Part shown: piece by piece, positions 33,923 to 43,169 of the stretch
Layout of the letters: each line of letters opens with the position of its first letter
How positions within the stretch are numbered: the first letter of the stretch is position 1
DNA from: UMGS172 sp045637775
GTDB lineage: Bacteria; Bacillota; Clostridia; Oscillospirales; Acutalibacteraceae
Direction: 5' to 3'
NCBI GenBank assembly: GCA_045637775.1
Contig: JAZUAC010000042.1
Span: 1 to 64,000 of the forward strand
Length of the DNA stretch: 64,000 nucleotides
Position numbers and translations under genes: made by a program
Notes under the pieces: model-generated
Told to the model about the DNA's origin: nothing
Seen by the model: only the letters and a program-made list of their open reading frames with translations
Databases searched by the model: none

Positions 33923-34750
33923 TTATTTGAAGTAGATTTCTTCGCCGTCTTTTTGATAAAGAGCAACGTGGTCGACCGTCATTGTCCACTTGAAGGGCTC
34001 TTCGGTGCCGTCCATACCCCAACCAAGCTTTCTGGCGGGAGTGTAGAGGTACTCGGACATAATGAAGTAAATGGGAAGTCTAAAAGTGTCAAGATCAACT
34101 TCACTATTCCACATAGGTTTAGCATCGTCGGTAAGAGGTGCATGGAAATAAACCTCACCGTCAACACCGAAATCTACGTAATCGGGGTTCCAATCCATGA
34201 AATAGGTGTGGGTCTCGGTGCGGAGAACCTCGGGTGCGCTTTCAAAGGTGTGGCTACGCTCGGCACGGGGAACAGTTCCGTCGTTTGAAGCGTGGGGATT
34301 CCACTGATGCAGGTTGGCAACAACGTTTGTTTCGCTGCCAAGCTGCTCAACCATATCAAACTCGGCACCTGCGCCGCCCTTTGTCTTTTCGGTAGAGCAG
34401 AACCAGAATGCACCACTGTTGCCTTTATAGAAAGGAATCTGAGCCTTGATTTCAAAGTAGCCGTACTTAAACTCCATACGGTCTTTGGTGGTAAGGAATG
34501 CAGGAGCATAGTACTTCTTTTCGCCCTGATATTCCTCAGGCTTCATCTTAGAGGTGAAAAGAACGACCTGACCGTCTTTTACATAGTAGGTCTTGTCCGA
34601 CCACTCGTGGATAATGTCTTCGACATTCCAAATGCCGGGAGTCCAAAGCTCTCTGTCAATGTCATTCCCATTGAAGCAGTCGCCCCAAACGAGCTTACGG
34701 TCGCCCTTAACCTCAGGGATGTCCATGTTGATTCCAAATTGTTTACTCAT
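33923..34750 (-). CDS. Glycoside hydrolase family 16 protein
   Basis: 275 residues from the ATG at 34750, after AGGAGG. The GH16 retaining-glucanase catalytic block reads EFDMVEQLG near residue 130, supplying the nucleophile Glu, the assisting Asp and the acid/base Glu. KYGYFEIKAQIPFYKGNSGAFWF precedes it, as in laminarinases and lichenases, and LHQWNPHA follows. No signal peptide or anchor is visible, so it appears cytoplasmic or non-classically exported, unusual for an endo-glucanase. Substrate probably a beta-1,3- or mixed-linkage glucan or an oligosaccharide. Own promoter and terminator. Confidence 0.88.
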   Translation of the reverse strand: MSKQFGINMDIPEVKGDRKLVWGDCFNGNDIDRELWTPGIWNVEDIIHEWSDKTYYVKDGQVVLFTSKMKPEEYQGEKKYYAPAFLTTKDRMEFKYGYFEIKAQIPFYKGNSGAFWFCSTEKTKGGAGAEFDMVEQLGSETNVVANLHQWNPHASNDGTVPRAERSHTFESAPEVLRTETHTYFMDWNPDYVDFGVDGEVYFHAPLTDDAKPMWNSEVDLDTFRLPIYFIMSEYLYTPARKLGWGMDGTEEPFKWTMTVDHVALYQKDGEEIYFK

Positions 34751-34852
34751 AAATATACCTCCTTATGCTATAAAGCATAATCAGTTATCGGTACTGTATG
34801 AATATTTTATTTTTGCAGCACCGATTGCGAAGCTCTTAGTGCTCACAAGTCC

Positions 34853-34881
34853 ATTATATTGTGGTGAAATCTAAAAGTCAA
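34853..34881 (-). promoter_or_regulatory. SigA-type promoter for the GH16 gene
   Basis: Minus strand TTGACT (34876-34881), 17-bp spacer, TATAAT (34853-34858): near consensus. The leader to the start codon is about 95 nt. Confidence 0.8.
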
Positions 34882-34990
34882 TCAAATTTATGTGTGTTTT
34901 TCATAAATTTTGGTTTATATTTCCGAGAAATAAAATTCATGCGAAAAATATCATTTAACAGAAAATAATAGTGGAAATTTTCAAATGTTG

Positions 34991-34999
34991 TGTTATAAT
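34991..34999 (+). promoter_or_regulatory. Extended -10 promoter for the cohesin-like gene
   Basis: TGTTATAAT carries the TGn extension before a perfect -10; no strong -35 is visible. The start point near 35006 leaves a leader of about 60 nt. The gap 34751-35067 otherwise holds only this and the GH16 promoter. Confidence 0.6.
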
Positions 35000-35067
35000 G
35001 GTAAATAGATATTTGAATTTAAATGGTAATAATGTTTTATTTGTTATAAAATCTTTTGGAGGAACTT

Positions 35068-36195
35068 ATGAAAAAGATATTTTCTTTTATTGTTGCCGTT
35101 ATTATGGTGGTAAGTATTTGTGTTACGTGCTTTGCTGCGGGTAACAGTATCAGTTGTACTGCATCAAAAACCGATGTTAAAATAGGTGAGACGGTGTCGG
35201 TTTCGGTTACTCTTACTAACAGTGATGCTTTTAAGGCGTTCGGTCTTTCATTTGAGTATAACACCAATGTGTTTGAGTTTGTCAATGGAGAATGGTTTAT
35301 TCAGGGTGCTTTGTTAAAGGATGTTGATAAAGCAAAGAATAAGGCCGCAGTTGCTTACAAGGATCCAACAGTTCAGAACGGCGAGATTTTTACCTTTGAT
35401 TTTAAGGTGAAAAGCGGTATCGAAGTTGGTACATATGATATAAGTGTAGTCCCAACAATGAAAAACGGCACTGATACCATCAATATTACCGGAGATACTG
35501 TTAAGGTTAATGTTGTTGAAGGTGTGGTCACAACTCCGTCGGACACTTCGTCAACAACAACGCCTTCGGGACACACCCATAAGTTCGGCGATTTTGTGAC
35601 CGACCTTGAGCCCACCTGCACCGAGCCCGGCATTAAGTCCCGTCATTGCTCAGTTTGTAACCAAAGATCGGAGATAACCAATATTGACCCGTCGGGTCAT
35701 GATTGGACTGATTGGAACATAGAGGTTGAGGCAACAAATGAAAGTGCGGGTCTTAAATCTAAAACTTGTAATAAGTGCGGTGAAAAGCTTACTGCCGAGA
35801 TTGCAAAATTGAGCACTGACGGTCATGAGCACACCTTTGGTGAATGGGAGATAACTAAGGAGCCTACCTGTAAGGATAAGGGTGAACAAATTCATCAATG
35901 TACCTATACTGATTGTGAGGCAGAGGAAAAGGAAGATATTGCCAAAAAACCTCATGAATACGGCAAATGGTCAATTGAGAGAATGCCTACTCTTGAAAAA
36001 GAAGGCTTGTTACAGTGCGTTTGTTCGGTTTGCAATGATGTCAAAGAACAACCGATTGACAAGCTTACACAGGATGACAGCTCGAGTACAACCGATATTC
36101 TTATAATTGTGATTATCGGCTTGGGCGCAGTGATCCTTATTGGTGCAGGTATTGTATTTGCAGTCGGCATATATAAAAGAAGAAAGCACAAATAA
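35068..36195 (+). CDS. Cell-surface protein with cohesin-like domain, Cys-rich repeats and membrane anchor
   Basis: 375 residues from the ATG at 35068 (TTTGGAGG site). Signal peptide 1-25; a cohesin-like beta-sandwich 27-150 (SCTASKTDVKIGETVSVSVT, FGLSFEYNTNVFEF, GEIFTFDFKVK); a Ser/Thr linker; then four repeats of about 45 residues with paired Cys (HCSVCN, TCNKCGEK, CVCSVCND) and His-Glu-Tyr/His-Thr-Phe starts (165-340); and one membrane helix with a KRRKHK tail. No LPXTG motif is present. Cohesins bind dockerins, and two dockerin proteins lie in this window (1252-5871, 53490-56720). Binding is inferred. Confidence 0.8.
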   Translation: MKKIFSFIVAVIMVVSICVTCFAAGNSISCTASKTDVKIGETVSVSVTLTNSDAFKAFGLSFEYNTNVFEFVNGEWFIQGALLKDVDKAKNKAAVAYKDPTVQNGEIFTFDFKVKSGIEVGTYDISVVPTMKNGTDTINITGDTVKVNVVEGVVTTPSDTSSTTTPSGHTHKFGDFVTDLEPTCTEPGIKSRHCSVCNQRSEITNIDPSGHDWTDWNIEVEATNESAGLKSKTCNKCGEKLTAEIAKLSTDGHEHTFGEWEITKEPTCKDKGEQIHQCTYTDCEAEEKEDIAKKPHEYGKWSIERMPTLEKEGLLQCVCSVCNDVKEQPIDKLTQDDSSSTTDILIIVIIGLGAVILIGAGIVFAVGIYKRRKHK

Positions 36196-36203
36196 CAGAT
36201 TCT

Positions 36204-36233
36204 AAACCGTGAGGGGAGACCTTCACGGTTTTT
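36204..36233 (+). terminator. Terminator after the cohesin-like gene
   Basis: Stem AAACCGTGA (36204-36212) / TCACGGTTT (36223-36231) followed by TTG. Confidence 0.7.
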
Positions 36234-36308
36234 GTTTGCGATATTTTGGTGTAAATGATTATTTCTTCGCTCAACGCAACATATTTATTAAGGGTGGAGG
36301 AATGATGT

Positions 36309-36791
36309 ATGGGAAAAATATCAGCATTTATTAAGAACAATAAAACAGTTTTTGCTTGGGCGGTTGTAACACTTTTGGCGGGTGGGTTGGCGGCGTTGCT
36401 TTCAGGTGGATTCGATATCTACAAAACATATAATAAACCGCCATTGGCCCCGCCTGCAATACTGTTTCCGATTGTGTGGTCCCTTCTTTATATACTCATG
36501 GGTGTTGCGGCAGGCAGGATAGCGGTATCAAACGACCTTGATAAAGGTAAAGCACTAAAGCTATACATATTACAGCTTGCCATAAATGTTATCTGGCCTG
36601 TGATATTCTTTAGGTTTGAAGCTTTTAAGCTTGCCTGCGTTTGGTTGGCGTTGCTGATAATTGTAGTTTTTGCAACCTATAAAAGCTTTCGTGCCATTGA
36701 TAAAACCGCATCTTGGTTACTTTTGCCATATGTTGCATGGTTGTTGTTTGCTTTTTATCTTAACCTTGGTTTCGTGGCGTTAAATTCATAA
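36309..36791 (+). CDS. tspO: TspO/MBR family protein
   Basis: 160 residues, five membrane helices. Family marks are the YNKPPLAPPAILFPIVWSLLYILMGVA loop-helix near residue 42 and the Trp-rich helix motifs WPVIFF, WLALLI and LLPYVAWLLFAFYLN. Bacterial TspO binds tetrapyrroles and sterol-like ligands in the membrane. GGAGG stands nine bases before the ATG. A single gene between a terminator and the groES promoter. Confidence 0.92.
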   Translation: MGKISAFIKNNKTVFAWAVVTLLAGGLAALLSGGFDIYKTYNKPPLAPPAILFPIVWSLLYILMGVAAGRIAVSNDLDKGKALKLYILQLAINVIWPVIFFRFEAFKLACVWLALLIIVVFATYKSFRAIDKTASWLLLPYVAWLLFAFYLNLGFVALNS

Positions 36792-36820
36792 AATAATTTG
36801 GAAAAAATATCAAAAGGTAC

Positions 36821-36880
36821 TTGATTTTTTTGAAATTCGTGCTAAAATATATATTAGCACTCGGAAGTTGAGAGTGCTAA
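36821..36880 (+). promoter_or_regulatory. groESL promoter with CIRCE operator (HrcA site)
   Basis: -35 TTGATT (36821-36826), 16-bp spacer, -10 TAAAAT (36843-36848). Directly downstream is a perfect CIRCE element: TTAGCACTC (36854-36862), nine-base spacer, GAGTGCTAA (36872-36880). CIRCE is the established operator of the heat-shock repressor HrcA. Confidence 0.96.
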
Positions 36881-36917
36881 CTATGATTAAAACATAAAAT
36901 TACAGGAGGTAATTATT

Positions 36918-37202
36918 ATGACTATTAAACCTTTGGCAGACAGAGTTGTTATAAAATCTGTTGAAGCAGAGGAGACCACCAAGAGTGGCATCATTCTTGC
37001 AGGTGCTGCAAAAGAAAAACCGCAGGTTGCTGAGATCGTTGCAGTAGGTCCCGGTGGACTTGTCGACGGCAATCAGGTTGAAATGTATGTAAAGGTTGGT
37101 GACAAGGTCATCACAAGTCAGTATGCAGGTAATCCCGTAAAGGTTGACGGTGTTGAGTATAGCATTGTCCGTCAGTCCGATATTCTTGCAATTGTTGAAT
37201 GA
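36918..37202 (+). CDS. groES: Co-chaperonin GroES
   Basis: 94 residues, the standard length, with the start MTIKPLADRVVIKSVEAEE, the mobile-loop region TKSGIILAGAAKEKPQ (17-32) that docks onto GroEL, and the closing YSIVRQSDILAIVE. It caps the GroEL ring in ATP-dependent protein folding. First gene of the CIRCE-controlled operon; the ribosome site is CAGGAGG. Confidence 0.98.
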   Translation: MTIKPLADRVVIKSVEAEETTKSGIILAGAAKEKPQVAEIVAVGPGGLVDGNQVEMYVKVGDKVITSQYAGNPVKVDGVEYSIVRQSDILAIVE

Positions 37203-37219
37203 TTTGGAGGTAAATTTAA

Positions 37220-38854
37220 ATGGCTAAAGAAATTCTTTTTGGCGAAGACGCCAGAAAAGCTTTGCAGGCAGGCGTTGATAAGCTTGCCGATGCCGTAAAG
37301 GTCACTTTGGGACCCAAAGGCAGAAACGTTGTTCTTGATAAAAAGTTTGGTGCTCCGCTTATCACTAACGACGGTGTAACCATCGCAAAGGATATCGAAC
37401 TTGATGATCCTTTTGAGAACATGGGTGCATCGCTTGTTAAAGAGGTTGCAACCAAAACTAATGACTGCGCAGGTGACGGTACCACTACCGCTACTGTTTT
37501 GGCACAGGCTCTTATCCGTGAGGGTATGAAGAACGTTGCCGCAGGTGCCAACCCCATGGTTGTTAAAAAAGGTATCAACATGGCTGTTGAAACCGCAGTT
37601 AAGACCGTTGTAGGCAACTCTAAGAAGGTCAATGGTGCCGACGATATTGCCCGTGTTGCTACTATCTCTGCCGGTGATGAGTTCATCGGTAAGCTGATTG
37701 CCGAGGCTATGGATAAGGTTTCTGCCGATGGTGTTATCACCGTTGAGGAATCTAAGACTGCCGAGACCTATTCCGAGGTTGTTGAGGGTATGCAGTTTGA
37801 CCGTGGATATATCACTCCTTATATGGCTACCGATACAGATAAGATGGAAGCCATTATCGACGATCCGTTTGTTCTTATCACCGATAAGAAGATTTCCAAT
37901 ATTCAGGAGATTTTGCCCTTGCTCGAACAGATGGTTCAGGGTGGCGGCAAGCTTGTTATCATTGCCGAGGATGTTGAGGGTGAGGCATTGTCTACCCTTA
38001 TCGTCAACAAGCTTCGCGGAACCTTTACCTGTGTAGCTGTTAAGGCTCCCGGTTTTGGCGACAGAAGAAAAGAAATGCTTCAGGATATCGCAATTCTCAC
38101 TGGTGGTCAGGTTGTTTCCTCTGAACTCGGCTTCGAGTTGAAGGAAACCTCTATCGATATGCTTGGTCGTGCTCGTCAGATCAAGATTGGTAAAGAGAAT
38201 ACCATCATTGTTGACGGTGCAGGCGATTCTAACGAAATCAAGAACCGTATCGGTCAGATCAGAAATCAGATTGAAACTACTACCTCTGACTTCGACCGTG
38301 AGAAGTTGCAGGAAAGACTTGCTAAACTTTCGGGCGGTGTTGCCGTTATTAAGGTTGGTGCTGCAACCGAGATTGAAATGAAGGATAAGAAACTCCGCAT
38401 CGAGGATGCTCTTGCCGCAACCAAGGCAGCTGTTGAAGAGGGTATCGTTGCAGGTGGTGGCGTTGCACTTGTCAACTCCATTAACAACGTAAGAGAGCTT
38501 CTCGGCACTGTTGAGGGCGATGTTAAGACCGGTGTTGCTATCGTTCTTGCCGCTTTGGAGGCTCCTATTCGTCAGATTGCTTACAATGCAGGTCTTGAAG
38601 GTTCTGTTATTGTTGATAAGATCGTTTCTTCCGGTAAGGCAAACTTCGGTTTCGATGCTTATAATGAGAAGTACACCGATATGATTGAGGCAGGTATCGT
38701 TGATCCTACCAAGGTTACCCGTTCAGCACTTCAGAATGCCGCATCGGTAGCATCCATGGTTCTCACAACCGAGTCCATCGTTGCCGAGAAGAAGGATCCT
38801 AACGCAGCTGCCGCAGCCGCTGCAGCAGCAGGTGCCGCCGGCGGAATGTATTGA
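37220..38854 (+). CDS. groEL: Chaperonin GroEL
   Basis: 544 residues. It begins MAKEILFGEDARKALQAGVD. The ATP-binding GDGTTTATVLAQAL is near residue 86, KVGAATEIEMKDKK near 380, and GGGVALVNS near 413. The C-terminal tail is a long alanine stretch ending GAAGGMY, a variant of the usual GGM repeats. It assembles a double heptameric folding ring with GroES. It lies 17 bp after groES with its own GGAGG. Confidence 0.98.
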   Translation: MAKEILFGEDARKALQAGVDKLADAVKVTLGPKGRNVVLDKKFGAPLITNDGVTIAKDIELDDPFENMGASLVKEVATKTNDCAGDGTTTATVLAQALIREGMKNVAAGANPMVVKKGINMAVETAVKTVVGNSKKVNGADDIARVATISAGDEFIGKLIAEAMDKVSADGVITVEESKTAETYSEVVEGMQFDRGYITPYMATDTDKMEAIIDDPFVLITDKKISNIQEILPLLEQMVQGGGKLVIIAEDVEGEALSTLIVNKLRGTFTCVAVKAPGFGDRRKEMLQDIAILTGGQVVSSELGFELKETSIDMLGRARQIKIGKENTIIVDGAGDSNEIKNRIGQIRNQIETTTSDFDREKLQERLAKLSGGVAVIKVGAATEIEMKDKKLRIEDALAATKAAVEEGIVAGGGVALVNSINNVRELLGTVEGDVKTGVAIVLAALEAPIRQIAYNAGLEGSVIVDKIVSSGKANFGFDAYNEKYTDMIEAGIVDPTKVTRSALQNAASVASMVLTTESIVAEKKDPNAAAAAAAAAGAAGGMY

Positions 38855-38929
38855 TAGATTGTATATATAATGTAAATATCTTTTACATTATATAGTATAT
38901 AACAGAATATATAACAAAAATTGAGTAGT

Positions 38930-38962
38930 ACCCTGTTGACTGACGGTTGACAGGGTGCTTTG
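38930..38962 (+). terminator. Probable terminator after groEL
   Basis: ACCCTGT (38930-38936) pairs with ACAGGGT (38950-38956) across a 13-base loop. The T-run is weak (GCTTTGTTA). Confidence 0.45.
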
Positions 38963-39285
38963 TTATAGTTGGCACGACTCAGTCGTGACTGAGGGGTTCA
39001 AAAAAAAGAATCACTTCACTGCCGTTCTTGGATAAGCAAGGCAGTGGGTGTTATCGACGTCTCCAAATCGGTTGCATCTCTAATTTATTAATTCCACCAA
39101 AAGAATATCGCGTAAAGTGATAAATAAATTCTTGCAGTGGCGATAAATATAGCTAATAAAACTATTCTTTATAAAAATCACATATAAAATGTAATATGTT
39201 TTGTGCAATATGTTAAATAGGAAGCGTTAAAAATGTGAAATTTTAACAAAAATTCGATTTTAGTGTGTTTTTAACAAAAGTATAT
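38963..39285. other. AT-rich intergenic region
   Basis: It holds a small palindrome CACGACTCAGTCGTG (about 38973-38987), echoed by GACTGAGG just after, and otherwise AT-rich sequence with TTAACAAA-type runs before the promoter of the giant secreted protein. No gene is seen. Confidence 0.5.
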
Positions 39286-39314
39286 TTGACAATAGTGCAA
39301 AATTCATGTACAAT
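39286..39314 (+). promoter_or_regulatory. Strong SigA-type promoter for the giant secreted protein
   Basis: TTGACA (39286-39291), 17-bp spacer, TACAAT (39309-39314): near perfect. The leader is about 56 nt and ends with GAAGGAG before the ATG. Confidence 0.85.
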
Positions 39315-39376
39315 AACTATGTAAAAGTATCATAGTATACCTTTAACAAAATCTATAAAAGAAGGAGAATACTTTT

Positions 39377-42300
39377 ATGACACAATCATTCAAAAAGGTT
39401 GTAAGTCTGATGCTCGCAGTCCTCATGGTTTTTTCCGTTTGCGTAACTGCAATGGCTGAAGAAGCAACCGAAACCCCCAAAGAGCTCACAGCACTTGACC
39501 TGGGCGTATCAGCCGGCGACGATACCAAGCTGTATGACGATCCTACAGGTGTTGGTGACAAGGTTTTTAAAGCCCACGGCAATAATGCCAGACACAACGT
39601 TGAGCTCGCAGACAAAGCAACAGGAAAGGCATTTGATACTGTTGCAGACCAGTTCTACACTGTAAAGTTCGATTACTATCTCGAGAGCCTCACTGAGGGC
39701 GCTAATTTGAGCTTCGACCTTTACTACGGTGCATTTTCTAAGTATGACCCCAGTGTTCTTGGCTCCGGCAAGCAGATGATCAGCTCTACCAGATCCGGCT
39801 TTTCCAACGACTTCGTTGGCGACGGCAAGTGGCACACCATGACCTTGACCTTTAAGGCTTTCGACGCTGTCAACACTTATAAGGACGGCACCGAGATCGT
39901 TAAGGAAACCGTTACTGAAGAGATTCCCGTTTACGAAGAAGACGGCGTAACTCCCAAGCTTAACGAGGATGGAACTCCCGTTGTTGAAACAATTACCAAG
40001 GAAGTTGAAGTTGAAAAGGATATCATTAAGGAAAGAGCACTTCCTAACCTTTATCTCACCTTCTATTCCGGCAAAGCATATTCTGCCTACATCAAGAACA
40101 TCGAGATTATCGAAGAGACCGGCGTTACCGGTTCCTATGGTACTTCCATCATTCCTATCGCTAACATTCTCGATAGCAAGGGCGCTCTTGTCAAAGGCGG
40201 CGGTATGACATCTAACTACGATCAGGGTGGCAACTCTGTTGTTCTCAATGATGACAAGACCGTTACCTTCAATTTGAAGAGCATGACCAAGGCTACTACA
40301 GTTGGTACTAATGCATGGGCTAACTGTATCGTTCCCACAAATGTAAAGGGTAAGCCTGATAACCGTGTTATCCTTTATGCAGGTAACACCTATACTGTAA
40401 CCATCCGTTTCAAGAGTGAAGGTAACACCAGCAACGCAGGTATTTCTATTGCTTATGCAAAGAATACCATCGGTACCGGTTCTTCCGAGACCATTGGTGT
40501 AGCTAAGAAAACCCTCAACAGCGGTAACACCGACGGTTGGGAGACCTTGACTGCAACCTTCTCCGTACCTGCAGACACTCTCCTTAAGATTTCCATCACC
40601 GGTGCAGGCACCGATGATAACTTGGCAAAGATCACTGTTGGTGACATCTATCTTGCACATGTACACGACAGCTTCACCAACGCCAAGTTCTACACCATGA
40701 ACGACAACGGTCAGCCCTTCGGCGTAGCCGGTTATGTTGGTACTGATATTGATTATGTTGGTAACAATACCGATAACGCAGCTCTTGGCGAGAAGTTCAT
40801 GGGCTGGTATGAGGATGCACAGTGCGTAAACGCTGCTGTTAAGTTCGGCGACGTAACTTCTCTCTACGCAAAGTATCCTTCCACTATCGTAGACTTCAAC
40901 CACATGGCAGCTCCTAAGCATCCCTATGGTGTTAACACCGGCCAGGGTCAGTCTACTGCTTACTCCAATGGTATTTGGAGAATTATCTCCTCTGCTAACA
41001 TCGGTGGTATGATCCCCGTTTATGATGCAGCAGGCGTTCCCGAAAACACCCACTATGCATTTAAAGAGGGTGTCAAGTACGAGATCACCTACTACTATCA
41101 GGCACAGATGACCACTCAGGAAACCTATTTTGAAACCGTTACCAAACTCGAGCCCAAGACCGATGAAAATGGTAACGTAATCTTCAAGCTTGACGAAGAT
41201 GGCAACCCCATCCAGGCAACCGATGAAGAGGGCAATCCTTTGTTTAAAGACGGCGAGCCCGTTTGGGAAGTAGAAACCGAAGAGATTACTGTTGAAGAGG
41301 AAAAGACTCGCGATGTTAAGACTACTGTAGGCGCAGGTCCCGCACTTCTCTTCACCTTGGCATCTTCTGCAGGTGTTGCAGGCGGCCGTGATACTTCTCA
41401 CGAACAGTTTAAGACTGCTCCTGTGCTTGCTGATAGTGAAAAGTACACCACCGATACCACTATGGAAAACTTCACTGCTCATACCCTTTCCTTCACCGCA
41501 AACATCTCTGATAAGATGAATGGTATCTGCTTCCGTTTCCAGAAGAGCGGTATCGAGTTCCGTATGAATAAGATCGTTATCAAAGAAATCTCTGATGACG
41601 CTTTTGAAAACGGCGGTATTAAGTCCAATTTTACTATTGATTACAATGACGGCGCTACCGAGAGCGAGACCGTAAGCCTCGCAAACGGCGAAATTTATGA
41701 GCTTCCTACTCCCACCCGTGAAGGCTATGTCTTTGCTGGCTGGTACAATGGCTACAAAATCGGCAACGAGAATGTTACTACTAACGATATCCCCGTAAGC
41801 TTTGTTGTTGGCGGTGCCGCAAGCTTTGGCGCTACCTATAAGGCACAGTGGGTATCTGATGCTACCAACCGTGTAGAATTCAGCGAAGACAAGTATGCTA
41901 CCATCGGCGGCGGCGATAAGGGTGGTAAGTTCTCTATCGTAACCGACCCCGAATTTGATGCAGATTCTGCCGACGGCGCTTATGCAGTTATGAATGAGCC
42001 CGGCGCAGGCAACGTCTATAAGGTATCCTTGTTCAATGACGACGGTTCCAGAATGTATGCTGTTGAAGGCGTAACCTATCGCTTCACCATCCGTTACAAG
42101 GTTGTTAACGACAAGGGCACCGACGGTCTCTCCATCGGTGTTGGCCGTAGCTTGATTAATGCTTACGCTCCTGTTGCTTTGGACGATATTGATGAAAATA
42201 TTTCTGTTATCGTTAAGTCCAAGAATACCGATGGCTTCGTAACCGAAACCGCAGAATTCACTGTTAAGAACATGTATGACGCAGGTAACGGTATTACCGA

Positions 42301-43156
42301 GTCCGGTTACGGTAAGCTTCGTCAGCAGCTTTGCTTGAGAATCAACTCCGGTGAAGTTTATGTTGACTACGTTGAGGTAACTCCCGTAGCCTACACTCCC
42401 GAGTATAAGCTCTACATTGACAATGCAGATGTTGATGTTGACTTCCAGAACAAGACCTTCACCATCACTCCCGACGAGGGCTATGAGATTAAGGTTGGTT
42501 CTGTTAAGTCCTATGTAAACTATGCAGATTACACTATTACCCCTGCTCATACCGATGAAAACGGTAAGGCTGTTAGGGAAACCTGTACTGCAGTTGAAAA
42601 GGCTGTTACCAAGTATGCAGCTCTTGCAGCAACCGGCGAAGGCAACACCTACAGCTTCACTCTCGAAGGCATCGAGGCTGACAGAGTAAACTCTCTCGTA
42701 TTCACTGCTGATGTTGTTGAGGCAGGTTCTGCTAACAACGCAGCTCTCATCGGTGTTTCTACCCGTGCCGAAAGCGGTAAGGGCGAGACCTATAAGGCAG
42801 CAGGTATCCGTTTCCGTGGTCGTGTTTCCGCAGCTACTGTTGAAAACGCTTCCGAAATCGGCTTCGTAGTAGTTCCCAAGGCTGCTCTTACCACCACTGT
42901 TGCTGACTACATGAAGGCAGGCGGCGGCGTTGAGCGCATTGGTGTTGCTTACAACGCAGAAAACGGTACAAACGTTGTCTACAAGGATCTCAACGGTTAT
43001 GTTGACTACCAGGCAATCGTTTACCTCACCACCGAGACCGGTGCTTACGACTTCACTGAGACTGAGCTTACTGTTGCTTTCTATGTAACTGATGCTGAAG
43101 GCAACACCACTTATGTCGCAGAGTACACCGATTCTTACGCAAACCGCGCAAAATAA
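39377..43156 (+). CDS. Giant secreted protein with CBM-like modules and InlB-type repeats
   Basis: 1259 residues. A signal peptide (1-27) is cleaved near AMAEE. Several beta-rich modules resemble the CBM-like repeats of the protein at 1252-5871 (FYTVKFDYYLES, YTVTIRFKS, YRFTIRYKVVND). Two GWY-type Listeria/Bacteroides repeats (KFMGWYEDAQ near 475, TREGYVFAGWYNGY near 780) and two acidic inserts with EDGTP/DEDGNP units (about 175-220 and 580-640) interrupt the modules. No dockerin, LPXTG or membrane anchor is visible. Codons TTA, CTA and TCA are absent after residue 45, implying very high expression. A 48-residue peptide gene follows 13 bp later. Function unknown; probably cell-surface or glycan binding. 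Confidence 0.85.
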   Translation: MTQSFKKVVSLMLAVLMVFSVCVTAMAEEATETPKELTALDLGVSAGDDTKLYDDPTGVGDKVFKAHGNNARHNVELADKATGKAFDTVADQFYTVKFDYYLESLTEGANLSFDLYYGAFSKYDPSVLGSGKQMISSTRSGFSNDFVGDGKWHTMTLTFKAFDAVNTYKDGTEIVKETVTEEIPVYEEDGVTPKLNEDGTPVVETITKEVEVEKDIIKERALPNLYLTFYSGKAYSAYIKNIEIIEETGVTGSYGTSIIPIANILDSKGALVKGGGMTSNYDQGGNSVVLNDDKTVTFNLKSMTKATTVGTNAWANCIVPTNVKGKPDNRVILYAGNTYTVTIRFKSEGNTSNAGISIAYAKNTIGTGSSETIGVAKKTLNSGNTDGWETLTATFSVPADTLLKISITGAGTDDNLAKITVGDIYLAHVHDSFTNAKFYTMNDNGQPFGVAGYVGTDIDYVGNNTDNAALGEKFMGWYEDAQCVNAAVKFGDVTSLYAKYPSTIVDFNHMAAPKHPYGVNTGQGQSTAYSNGIWRIISSANIGGMIPVYDAAGVPENTHYAFKEGVKYEITYYYQAQMTTQETYFETVTKLEPKTDENGNVIFKLDEDGNPIQATDEEGNPLFKDGEPVWEVETEEITVEEEKTRDVKTTVGAGPALLFTLASSAGVAGGRDTSHEQFKTAPVLADSEKYTTDTTMENFTAHTLSFTANISDKMNGICFRFQKSGIEFRMNKIVIKEISDDAFENGGIKSNFTIDYNDGATESETVSLANGEIYELPTPTREGYVFAGWYNGYKIGNENVTTNDIPVSFVVGGAASFGATYKAQWVSDATNRVEFSEDKYATIGGGDKGGKFSIVTDPEFDADSADGAYAVMNEPGAGNVYKVSLFNDDGSRMYAVEGVTYRFTIRYKVVNDKGTDGLSIGVGRSLINAYAPVALDDIDENISVIVKSKNTDGFVTETAEFTVKNMYDAGNGITESGYGKLRQQLCLRINSGEVYVDYVEVTPVAYTPEYKLYIDNADVDVDFQNKTFTITPDEGYEIKVGSVKSYVNYADYTITPAHTDENGKAVRETCTAVEKAVTKYAALAATGEGNTYSFTLEGIEADRVNSLVFTADVVEAGSANNAALIGVSTRAESGKGETYKAAGIRFRGRVSAATVENASEIGFVVVPKAALTTTVADYMKAGGGVERIGVAYNAENGTNVVYKDLNGYVDYQAIVYLTTETGAYDFTETELTVAFYVTDAEGNTTYVAEYTDSYANRAK

Positions 43157-43169
43157 GGAGTAATACTTC

